Below are positions 1 to 7,839 of a stretch of 64,000 nucleotides of DNA, piece by piece. Made by a program: the position numbers and the translations under genes. Location: NCBI GenBank assembly GCA_964467455.1, contig CAYXQJ010000019.1:1-64000 (forward strand). The letters are read 5' to 3'. The first letter of the stretch is position 1. Every line of letters starts with the position of its first letter. The notes beneath the pieces were generated by a model. It had not been told where the DNA came from and searched no databases. It worked only from the letters and a program-made list of their open reading frames with translations. The DNA comes from OLB6 sp964467455. GTDB taxonomy: Bacteria > Bacteroidota > Ignavibacteria > Kapaibacteriales > Kapaibacteriaceae.

Positions 1-1
1 G

Positions 2-34
2 ACGGCTTCCATGCCGGTGACGATCGTCAAGTAA
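2..34 (+). CDS. Possible 3' end of an upstream gene (partial)
   Basis: Ten in-frame codons reading TASMPVTIVK then TAA run in from the left edge. They stop 23 bp before a strong hairpin terminator, which is where the last gene of an upstream operon should end. The fragment is too short to identify a family. Another frame stays open to base 51, so the frame choice is a guess. Confidence 0.3.
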   Translation, partial: TASMPVTIVK

Positions 35-57
35 TTCAGCATAAGAGCTGACAGCAT

Positions 58-95
58 AACGGGTCGCAAGCATCTGCTTGCGGCCCGTTATTTTT
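58..95 (+). terminator. Rho-independent terminator
   Basis: A 15-bp inverted repeat (58-72 and 75-89, one G-T wobble) is followed by T5 at 91-95. It ends the transcript entering from the left and lies six bases before the lnt start codon, so lnt needs its own start signal or read-through. Confidence 0.85.
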
Positions 96-100
96 GAGCC

Positions 101-1750
101 ATGTCTCCACTGATGCTCGCCGCGCTAAGCGGCATCCTCCTCGGCGCTTCTTTTCCGCCGTCCCCGCTAGGCATCTTGTCATTCGTTGCCTATGTGCCAT
201 TGCTGATCCTCATCGCCACGCAGACATCGTCGATGCGGCGTATCAAGATTATCGGTCTCTTCTACGTGACCTTCGTTCTCTATCACGGCATCACGAACTG
301 GTGGATCTCTTCGTGGCAAGAACACACAGACCCGTATCTGTTTGCTAGCGGCATCGTCCTTACGCTTGCGCATCCATTCTTCCTGATGTTACCGTTTCTC
401 GCTCTTACGTCCTTCGTCCGCCGTCTGCCGTCCCTTTCACCCTTCCACCCTTTCATCCTTGCACCCTTGACGATCTCCGGCTTCGAATGGCTCCACGGCC
501 AAACCGATGCCTCGTACCCATGGCTCACATCCGGCTACATGTTGGTGCACACACCCTTCGCTCAGCTCGCTGAATTCATCGGTGTATACGGTCTCACGTT
601 CCTCATCGCCAGCGTCAACTCCGCCATCGCCTACTGGCTACTAAACCGCTCATCACAAACGAAGCCCTGGTTCATCCCTTCGCTCACACTAGCTGCCCTC
701 ATCGCCTGGTACCTCTTCGGTCAAGCACTGACCGACCAACCGACCAACCGACTGCTTACTAGCACAGTAGCACACCAGCACACTAGCACACTAGCACTGG
801 TGCAACCCAACGAAGACCCATGGGACAAGTGGGCCGACACCCGAGCACAAGTGCGCGTGCACCAAGCGTTGGTCGATTCGCTACGTCGCTCCGGAGTGCA
901 GCCCGACATCGTGGTCTGGAGCGAAACGGCCATCCCGTTCATGATCCGCGAGCCCGAGTACAGTGCCGAGGCAGAGCACCTCCGCACATGGGTCGATACG
1001 TCGAAGTTCGCCCTGCTGACCGGCTTCGCAGACCGCTATGTGTATCCGGCAGATGCAACGCCCCCTTCCGCACGAACCTCACGATTCGATCCGACGATCC
1101 GATTCGATGTCTTCAACGCCGCAATGGTCGTTGGCCGCGATCGAGATCACGATGTGGTCCATCACAAATCCATGCTGACACCGTTCGCGGAACGCTTGCC
1201 ATTCGCTGATCAATTCACCTTCGCCATGTCGTGGATCCAATGGGGTGTAGGGATCTCGGCTTGGGGTAAGGGGCAGACACGGAACCCATTGCCGGTGGGG
1301 GAGAGAGCCAAGGTGGGCACGATCATCTGCATCGAGTCGATCTATCCCGAAGTGGCTGCCGATATGGTGCGCAATGGCGCCGATCTGCTGTGCATCATCA
1401 CCAACGATGCATGGTATAACGGCACGTGGGGACCGGTGCAACACTTCGATATCGCCCGCATGCGGGCCATCGAACAACGACGTACCATCGTCCGCTGTGC
1501 CATGTCCGGCGTCACCGGCGTGATCCTTCCCGACGGATCCTCGCTGGGTACCGATCCGTCAGGGGGCATGTTGGCTCCAATGACGCAAGGAGTGGCCGTG
1601 GCAAAGGTGACAACGTCGTCGGTGCGCACGGTCTATTCGCAGGTGGGCGACGTGATCCCGCCCGTCGGTCTTGCCCTCACGCTTTTACTCCTGATCTCTG
1701 CAAGAATTCCCGCAGTGCTTCGTAAACTGCGTGTTCGTTCAGACCTCTAA
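101..1750 (+). CDS. lnt: Apolipoprotein N-acyltransferase
   Basis: This inner-membrane enzyme adds the third acyl chain to the N-terminal cysteine of lipoproteins. The 549 residues match the family: about six membrane segments in residues 1-210, then a carbon-nitrogen hydrolase domain with the expected triad E275 (WSETAIPF), K356 (KSMLTPFAE) and C410 (CIESIYPE). The ATG at 101 comes straight after a terminator. Two parts of the gene are made of simple DNA repeats, at 431-468 (residues about 111-122, between membrane segments) and 729-800 (residues about 210-233, between the membrane part and the hydrolase domain). These look like tolerated in-frame expansions. Many lipoproteins in this window (for example 26487, 57532, 58668) would be substrates. 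Confidence 0.95.
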   Translation: MSPLMLAALSGILLGASFPPSPLGILSFVAYVPLLILIATQTSSMRRIKIIGLFYVTFVLYHGITNWWISSWQEHTDPYLFASGIVLTLAHPFFLMLPFLALTSFVRRLPSLSPFHPFILAPLTISGFEWLHGQTDASYPWLTSGYMLVHTPFAQLAEFIGVYGLTFLIASVNSAIAYWLLNRSSQTKPWFIPSLTLAALIAWYLFGQALTDQPTNRLLTSTVAHQHTSTLALVQPNEDPWDKWADTRAQVRVHQALVDSLRRSGVQPDIVVWSETAIPFMIREPEYSAEAEHLRTWVDTSKFALLTGFADRYVYPADATPPSARTSRFDPTIRFDVFNAAMVVGRDRDHDVVHHKSMLTPFAERLPFADQFTFAMSWIQWGVGISAWGKGQTRNPLPVGERAKVGTIICIESIYPEVAADMVRNGADLLCIITNDAWYNGTWGPVQHFDIARMRAIEQRRTIVRCAMSGVTGVILPDGSSLGTDPSGGMLAPMTQGVAVAKVTTSSVRTVYSQVGDVIPPVGLALTLLLLISARIPAVLRKLRVRSDL

Positions 1751-1765
1751 TTACTGATCTACGTT

Positions 1766-3103
1766 ATGAAACATCGTACTGCGACCTCGATCGCATGGTT
1801 TGGTTTATGCCTCCTGGCGATGACCACAACCTCGATCGCTCAGGTCAAACCACTCTCGTATAAAGAATACGACCTCAAGAACGGCCTCCACGTGATCTTA
1901 CATGAAGATCACAGTGCTCCGGTCGTTGCCACCGTTGTGCATTATAAGGTAGGATCACGTGACGAAGATCCGGCTCGCACCGGCTTCGCTCACTTTTTCG
2001 AACACCTCATGTTCGAATCGACCGACGACATCGAACGTGCGTCGATCGATAAGATGATCAATGGTGCTGGTGGTCAGCTCAACGCCTATACCTCGAACGA
2101 TGAAACGGTGTATCACTTTGTTGTACCGTCCAATCAGTTCCAACTCGCATTGTGGATCGAAGCGCAACGTATGCGCCGACTTCACGTCAACGACATCGGC
2201 GTCGAAACGCAACGCGGTGTGGTAAAAGAAGAACGCAAGAACCGCTACGACAACGCTCCCTACGGTGGCTGGTTCGAGAAGATGGGTGCGTCTCTGTTTG
2301 CCGGCACGCCGTATTCGTGGGCTCCGATTGGATCTGCTCAACACATCGACAGTGCATCGAACCAAGAGTTCATCGACTTCTACAACATGTTCTATCAGCC
2401 AAACAATGCGATCTTGGTGGTCAGCGGTGACTTCGACGAGAAGCTCGTGCGTGAGACCATCGACGCCTACTTTGGCGGATATCCGAAAGCGCCGGAACCA
2501 CGTCGGCCGGTCTTTACGGCACTCAAGCCGCTGAGCAAGACCATTGCCGACACGATCAACGATACCAAGGCCCAACTGCCTGCCATGTTCATCGGCTATC
2601 AAAGCATCAGCATGAAGGATGAAGATGCCTATGCCGCAGAACTCCTCTCAACGATCCTTGCAGGGGGCGAGAGCTCGCGTCTATATCGTTCCATCGTCGA
2701 CAGTCAGCAAACCGCCGTGCAGGTCTCGTTCAACAGCTTGATGCGTGAGTACGGTGGGATGACCTACTTTGTGGGCATTGCCGCCCCGGGAAAGACGCTT
2801 GATCTTGTGTTGGCAGGTATCGATGCGGAGATCGCAAAGCTGCTTGCTACTGGCGTCTCCGATGCAGAACTGCAGAAAGCGAAGAACATCACCGAAGCAC
2901 AATTCGTCGGCAGCCGCACGGGCATGTATAACAAAGCCCTGCAGCTTGCGAACTATCATCGGTATTACGGCTCAACGGAGCTCATCAACAAAGAACTTGA
3001 GCGCTATATGAAGGTCACCAAGGCCGACATCTTGCGTGTTGCCAAGCGTATTCTTGAGAACAAACATCGTGTTGTGCTCACCTATTTGCCGGTGAAAGGG
3101 TAA
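1766..3103 (+). CDS. M16 (pitrilysin-family) zinc peptidase, catalytic member
   Basis: This 445-aa protein has an N-terminal signal peptide (about residues 1-25, ending SIAQ), so it acts in the envelope. The inverted zinc motif HFFEH lies at residues 76-80. The third ligand is expected at E155 in VVKEER, with the usual spacing of about 75 residues. The M16 C-terminal inactive-like domain fills residues 200-440. Its stop is 3 bp before a second M16 gene that lacks the zinc motif, the classic arrangement of an active/inactive heterodimer. The likely substrates are periplasmic peptides, which is inferred from the family only. Confidence 0.93.
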   Translation: MKHRTATSIAWFGLCLLAMTTTSIAQVKPLSYKEYDLKNGLHVILHEDHSAPVVATVVHYKVGSRDEDPARTGFAHFFEHLMFESTDDIERASIDKMINGAGGQLNAYTSNDETVYHFVVPSNQFQLALWIEAQRMRRLHVNDIGVETQRGVVKEERKNRYDNAPYGGWFEKMGASLFAGTPYSWAPIGSAQHIDSASNQEFIDFYNMFYQPNNAILVVSGDFDEKLVRETIDAYFGGYPKAPEPRRPVFTALKPLSKTIADTINDTKAQLPAMFIGYQSISMKDEDAYAAELLSTILAGGESSRLYRSIVDSQQTAVQVSFNSLMREYGGMTYFVGIAAPGKTLDLVLAGIDAEIAKLLATGVSDAELQKAKNITEAQFVGSRTGMYNKALQLANYHRYYGSTELINKELERYMKVTKADILRVAKRILENKHRVVLTYLPVKG

Positions 3104-3106
3104 GCC

Positions 3107-5215
3107 ATGAACACGACAACCATGACATCTATGATCGCACGATCACTTATCGCCTTCGTTCTGTTCTTTGGTGTGGCAACATCGTTTGCCGACACGCTTG
3201 ACATTCGCAAGAAGCCGCAGCCGCTGCCGAGCACAGAGTTCTCATTTCCGGCCTATGAAGAGTTCACACTGCCGAACGGACTCCACGTCTACGTCGTAGA
3301 GAACCACGACGTTCCTACGGTGACCTTCTCTCTGGCCATCAAGGGTGGTGATGCCTACGATCCTAAAGGCAAAGAGGGAACAGCATCTGTGATGGGCGAC
3401 ATGATGCAAAAAGGGACGAAGGATCGTACCGCTGCACAGACGGCCGATGCTCTTGACGGTGTAGGTGCATCGATCTCGATGCAGACATCTGGTGAATCGT
3501 CAACGATCTCTGGTGCAGCACTGAAGAAACATGCTGCCTTGCTCTTCACCATTCTTGGTGAACAACTTACAGAGCCCGTCTTCGATCAAGACGAGTTCGA
3601 GAAGCTCAAGAAACAATATCTCGCTTCCGTTGCCAGCCAGCGTGGGAATGCGGGCGAACTTGCGCAGGCACTCTCGCGCAAGGTGATCTACGGCATGAAC
3701 AATCCGCTTGCACGACGTCAGACCGAAGCGTCGATCAAAGCGATCGAGCGTGACGACATCGTGACGTTCTTCGAGCAGTGGATCCGCCCGAACAATGCGT
3801 CGATCGCCGTTGTTGGTGATGTGAAGGCCAAAGAGGTAAAAGAGTGGCTGACCAAGTATCTCAAGAATTGGAAAAAGGGTGATCTGCCGCCGGTCAACAT
3901 GCCCGACATCGCCACAGAGAAAGCGGGTGTCTACTTCGTCCCGCGCAAAGGTTCTGTACAGTCATCGATCGTTGTCTGTGCCGCCGCTCCGTCGGTGAAA
4001 GACCCATCGTGGCTTGCCCTCGATCTCACCATGAGCTACTTCGGCTCGGGCTTTGGCAGCATCTTGTTCGAGACGCTGCGCGAGACGTACTCGTACACTT
4101 ACTCACCGTTTTCGCTGATCACGCGAGGTGGACGCTACAATCGTGCTGCTGCGGGGTCGGAAGTGCGCAGCAGCGTCACCGACAGTGCCTTGCGCGTGAT
4201 CCTTAACGAACTCCGCAAACTCGGCAGTGAAGGTCCCGACGAAACAAAGCTGGCTCGTCGCAAGGCCTTCGAGATCGGTCAATATCGCTTGTCGTTCGAG
4301 CGTGCCTCCAACGTCGCCGCATATCTGCAGAATTCGTGGGTGACCGGTGCGCCCCTTGACCAGTTGAAGAACTACATCTCCAACTTCGAAGCGTTGGAGT
4401 ATGGAGATGTTTTGGATGTAACGCGTCAGTACCTCGACATGTTCAAGCTTCGCATTGTTGTTGTCGGCAGTCCGGAAGTGCGCAGCAAGCTCGAGGCCTT
4501 CGGTCCGATCTATGAATACACGCTCGATCTCGAGCCGGCTGCGGCCGACGTCTTTGAAGATGCCGGCATGGATCTCAATGAACTGCTCGAGGCGCACAAG
4601 AAGGCACTTGGTGGTGCGGCGGCGATCGATGCCATTCGCACCGTTTCGATGAGTGGTGTCGCGACAATGTCGATGCAAGGACGTGAGATGAAAGGTACCA
4701 TCACGCGCAAGCTGATGGCACCGAACAAAGAGCGTTCCGACGTTGACCTCACGATGATCAAGCAGTCGCAATGGACCGACGGCACAAAGGCGTGGGTCAC
4801 CATGGGCGGAGGCCCTGCCAGTGAAATGCCTGCCGAAGAGCGCGATGTGGCGATCAACGACGCGCGCATCTTCCCGGCCTTCAGTCTTACGGCGCAAGGA
4901 GCACAGGCAAAGATCCTCGGCAAAAAAGCCGGCACGATCTTCGTCGAAAACAAGTCGCCCTTCGGTCGCGCCGAACGTTATGCCTTCGACGCTTCAACGA
5001 TGCTCTTGCAATACGTCGAGCGCGATGAACAAACACCGCAGGGTATCCTCACCAACGTTGAGAAGTTCACAGACTACATGGTGGTAGGGGGCGTGCAGTT
5101 CCCGAAGACCGTGATCAACCAGAATTCGATCTATTCGATGTCGTACACCTTCACGATCTCGGTGAATGAAGGTGTCAGCGATGCGGACTTCGCAGCACCG
5201 TCGGCCGGAAAGTGA
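3107..5215 (+). CDS. M16-family protein without zinc motif, fused to a LolA-like domain
   Basis: The protein has 702 residues with a signal peptide (cut near SFA-DTLD). Residues about 45-455 are two M16 modules. The position that should read HxxEH is SVMGDMMQKG, so it cannot bind zinc, while the R/Y-containing segment LRETYSYTY of the C-terminal module is kept. Residues about 485-702 are extra: a helix, then beta-rich sequence (MKGTITRKLMAPNK, FDASTMLLQYVE) of the type seen in LolA/outer-membrane lipoprotein-sorting-like domains. It sits 3 bp after the catalytic M16 gene, so the products probably form one complex. The extra domain may bind lipid or lipoprotein, which is inference. Confidence 0.85.
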   Translation: MNTTTMTSMIARSLIAFVLFFGVATSFADTLDIRKKPQPLPSTEFSFPAYEEFTLPNGLHVYVVENHDVPTVTFSLAIKGGDAYDPKGKEGTASVMGDMMQKGTKDRTAAQTADALDGVGASISMQTSGESSTISGAALKKHAALLFTILGEQLTEPVFDQDEFEKLKKQYLASVASQRGNAGELAQALSRKVIYGMNNPLARRQTEASIKAIERDDIVTFFEQWIRPNNASIAVVGDVKAKEVKEWLTKYLKNWKKGDLPPVNMPDIATEKAGVYFVPRKGSVQSSIVVCAAAPSVKDPSWLALDLTMSYFGSGFGSILFETLRETYSYTYSPFSLITRGGRYNRAAAGSEVRSSVTDSALRVILNELRKLGSEGPDETKLARRKAFEIGQYRLSFERASNVAAYLQNSWVTGAPLDQLKNYISNFEALEYGDVLDVTRQYLDMFKLRIVVVGSPEVRSKLEAFGPIYEYTLDLEPAAADVFEDAGMDLNELLEAHKKALGGAAAIDAIRTVSMSGVATMSMQGREMKGTITRKLMAPNKERSDVDLTMIKQSQWTDGTKAWVTMGGGPASEMPAEERDVAINDARIFPAFSLTAQGAQAKILGKKAGTIFVENKSPFGRAERYAFDASTMLLQYVERDEQTPQGILTNVEKFTDYMVVGGVQFPKTVINQNSIYSMSYTFTISVNEGVSDADFAAPSAGK

Positions 5216-5916
5216 TGTTCAACCGGCTGATCTCTGCCTTCCGCGCGTTGTGGGTGGGACTCACGGCGCCATCACGTTTTGCAGAACGTTCAGCAGATAC
5301 GGCGGTAGCGATCTTCGCTGCCGCCGTTCTTGTTCTCTCCGTGGTCACAACGGCGTCTACGTTCCTTGAGTCGTCCGATGCGGTACTTGCGGGTGAGATG
5401 ACCTTGTTGGGAAGCATCCAGCAGCAAGCCGGCGCTGATACCGTTGATCTTTCCAGTTCACAGCGACAGTTCACGGCTGTGTATGGCGGCGCGCTCATCC
5501 GGTCGATCATCTCCATTGCCGTCCTTGCCGGCGCGTTCTACCTCCTCGGTCGATTCCTCACCGACCAACCATTCACGTATTCGATGTCGATCGGCGCTGT
5601 GGCTTCCACTGCCCTGATCGATGTGCTTCAGCAGCTGGTCTACGTGCCGCTGCACCTTCTCACGCATACCTCGCGCTACGGATTACATGCGGGGATCATG
5701 GTCGCCCCCTCCCAACATCCGTTCTTGTTTGCGTGGCTGCAGCGGTTTGATGTGGTGATGTGGTGGCAGTATGTGGCGATCGCCATGGCGCTGGGGTCTC
5801 TAACGGGCCTGCACCGCAACTATGGCTACGTGGTCGGGTCGGTCGTCTTCGTGGTCGTCCAGCTCATCTTCGGCGGATTTGCCCTCGTGGCTTGGATCAC
5901 GGCCCAAGGGTTGTAA
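5215..5916 (+). CDS. Yip1-like integral membrane protein
   Basis: The 233-aa protein has five or six predicted membrane segments and a leading FNRLISAFRALWVGLTAPSRF stretch typical of bacterial YIP1-domain proteins. The function of bacterial members is not established. I chose the ATG at 5215, which overlaps the preceding stop (TGATG). A GTG three bases earlier is possible. The overlap places it in one operon with the M16 pair. Domain assignment is by pattern only. Confidence 0.75.
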   Translation: MFNRLISAFRALWVGLTAPSRFAERSADTAVAIFAAAVLVLSVVTTASTFLESSDAVLAGEMTLLGSIQQQAGADTVDLSSSQRQFTAVYGGALIRSIISIAVLAGAFYLLGRFLTDQPFTYSMSIGAVASTALIDVLQQLVYVPLHLLTHTSRYGLHAGIMVAPSQHPFLFAWLQRFDVVMWWQYVAIAMALGSLTGLHRNYGYVVGSVVFVVVQLIFGGFALVAWITAQGL

Positions 5917-5964
5917 CCATCTACAACGTCTTCGTGTCACCCCTTCAGAACGGAATAAGGGGTC

Positions 5965-6537
5965 ATGCGAAACCACACACCATCTGACCGACGCTACGTC
6001 GACGAAGAAGCCCTCCAGCGGGTGGTCGATGCCTTCAAGGAAGGTGATCGGCAGGCGTTTCGGGTGTTGTATGACCGGTTTGAACACCCTATCTATCGTT
6101 TCTGCCGTCATTTGGTGTCTGACGAGGCCTTGGCACGCGATGCGTTCCAGGAGACCTTCATCCGGATGTATGAGCATCGGAGAGACCTACGGTCGGAGAG
6201 CATCCAATCCTGGTTGTTTTCCATTGCCCGTCGGGTGTGCCTGAACCTGCTGCGGTCCCGACGTCGGACGTTTGAAGAGTTCGATGAGGGGCAACACGAA
6301 ACGGTCGAGTACGTTGAGTCTGATATCTTTCTCCGGGAGCATTTGGACCGAGCATTAGGGTTGCTTCCGGTGGCTTTGCGCGAGGCCTTGTTGCTTCGGG
6401 ACGTTGAGGGACATTCTTATCAGGAGATCGCCGAGATCGTCGGCATCGACCTGTCACTTGCCAAGGTCCGGGTCTATCGTGCCCGGTTGATCATGCGTAA
6501 ACATCTTTCTCACATCGTTGCCGAGAGGTCACGATGA
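5965..6537 (+). CDS. ECF-family RNA polymerase sigma factor
   Basis: This 190-aa sigma-70-family regulator has region 2 at residues about 20-95 (YDRFEHPIYRFCRHLV, AFQETFIRMY) and region 4 at about 125-182 (LREALLLRDVEGHSYQEIAE, then the recognition helix near LAKVRVYRARL). An AAGGGG ribosome site precedes the ATG. Its last codons overlap the next gene, a predicted anti-sigma factor, by ATGA, which is the standard ECF arrangement. Its regulon is unknown. The gene lies immediately upstream of a T9SS-related block, and an ECF factor (SigP) is known to control T9SS genes in Porphyromonas, so a link is possible but inferred. Confidence 0.93.
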   Translation: MRNHTPSDRRYVDEEALQRVVDAFKEGDRQAFRVLYDRFEHPIYRFCRHLVSDEALARDAFQETFIRMYEHRRDLRSESIQSWLFSIARRVCLNLLRSRRRTFEEFDEGQHETVEYVESDIFLREHLDRALGLLPVALREALLLRDVEGHSYQEIAEIVGIDLSLAKVRVYRARLIMRKHLSHIVAERSR

Positions 6538-7763
6538 TCCTTGAGCATCTTATCTCTGCCTATCTCGACGGTGAATTGACGCCGGAGCAGGATCGTGAAC
6601 TTCGCGAGAGTCTGGCCTCCGACCCTGCGGCTCGTCAGGCCTTTGATGCAGCGGTGTTGATCCACATTGGGTTGCAGTGTGAAGACCGGACCGTACCACC
6701 GGCGGACCTACGTTCGAGTGTATTCGCTGCTGTCGATGTGATCGCGGCTGAAGAAGAGCATCACGCAGCTACGCTCGGCATTTCGAAACGTCCGATCAAT
6801 GTTGTGAACCGCAGCGCCGGCGTCCTGGCCATCATGTTGTTGATCCTGTGTATCCCGGTCGCAGACCTAGTGATGGACCGAAAGGCACCGATGGCAACCG
6901 TCGCCCCTGTGGATACGTCACAAACGGCGGTAACAACCATCAACGTACGTCAGACAAAGAAGCCGCGACTGCAGGAGACCATGCAGAATACTGAGGCATC
7001 TGTTGCCGAAGATGTGACAGCTGAATTCGCTGAGAAGAGTGAATCCGGCAACGTGCAGGATCAGCAGAACATGGCAACGCCAGATGTTCCGCTATCGGCC
7101 TATCTAGGTGGTTTGTCGGCTTCGACGACGTTGCCGGGTGAACATGGGCAGGTCATCAGTGCAGCTGAACAGCCCCTTCCCGTCTTCATCACCACATCAT
7201 ATGCAGCCGGGATGGCCTCGACGGTGCCAGGTGCTACCGACGTTCGGCAGATCTCTGCCAGCTTGGCGTATGGCGTGTCTGACCGTGGCAAAGTTGGATT
7301 GGAAGTGGGTTCCACCTCGTATGCTATGACGCGCGATATGACGGTGCTCACCGGTCATGCATCCAGTGCCGGCGCATTTGCATCTGCCAAGCCGGTTGGT
7401 CAGGGTGGAGGATCCGGGAAACTATCGTCACCGGAGCCGAATAATGCCGACTACCAGTCTTCCAGGGTAACCGTGCGGACGGAAGAACGCCAGTTTTGGG
7501 GTACGGCGTTCTACGAGCACAAGTTGTTCTCCTACAACAGCATATCGGTGCAGGGTCGACTTGCCGCCGGTGTTGGCGAGGATGGTCTGCTGGGTTACGG
7601 ACGTCTGATGGGCGAGTGGAAGGTTGCCGGTGGGATCTCCATTGTCGCCGGTGCCGAAACACGAGCCATGCCATTCCAAACGGGTGGAATTGGAGGTGCA
7701 AATACATCAGCAACGTATGGTGCTGTTATTACAGCCCTTACGGGCTTGAATATTCGCTTCTGA
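6534..7763 (+). CDS. Anti-sigma-factor-like membrane protein with barrel-like C-terminus
   Basis: The 409 residues fall into four parts. Residues 1-75 are a short helical anti-sigma-type domain (LISAYLDGELTPEQDRELRE) without the zinc-binding His/Cys set. Residues about 94-114 are one membrane helix. Residues about 120-185 form a polar linker. Residues about 190-409 are beta-rich, with alternating strands (VGLEVGSTSYAM, ISVQGRLAAGVG, YGRLMGEWKVAGG), ending in NIRF. A terminal phenylalanine is a typical outer-membrane barrel signal. The gene is coupled to the sigma factor by an ATGA overlap. The first part is ordinary for this location; the barrel-like end is not. It could instead be a soluble periplasmic beta domain. 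Confidence 0.75.
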   Translation: MILEHLISAYLDGELTPEQDRELRESLASDPAARQAFDAAVLIHIGLQCEDRTVPPADLRSSVFAAVDVIAAEEEHHAATLGISKRPINVVNRSAGVLAIMLLILCIPVADLVMDRKAPMATVAPVDTSQTAVTTINVRQTKKPRLQETMQNTEASVAEDVTAEFAEKSESGNVQDQQNMATPDVPLSAYLGGLSASTTLPGEHGQVISAAEQPLPVFITTSYAAGMASTVPGATDVRQISASLAYGVSDRGKVGLEVGSTSYAMTRDMTVLTGHASSAGAFASAKPVGQGGGSGKLSSPEPNNADYQSSRVTVRTEERQFWGTAFYEHKLFSYNSISVQGRLAAGVGEDGLLGYGRLMGEWKVAGGISIVAGAETRAMPFQTGGIGGANTSATYGAVITALTGLNIRF

Positions 7764-7792
7764 TTCGCCCGAAGTTCTCATGCCCTTAATCG

Positions 7793-7800
7793 TATATTGC
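7793..7800 (+). promoter_or_regulatory. Candidate -7 box (TATATTGC)
   Basis: It resembles the Bacteroidota -7 consensus TAnnTTTG with one mismatch and lies 39 nt upstream of the 7840 start, in the only gap between the anti-sigma gene and the secretion block. No convincing -33 element is seen. Confidence 0.4.
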
Positions 7801-7839
7801 GACCCTTCTGAAACAGGGGATTTTTAACGGAGACATAAT

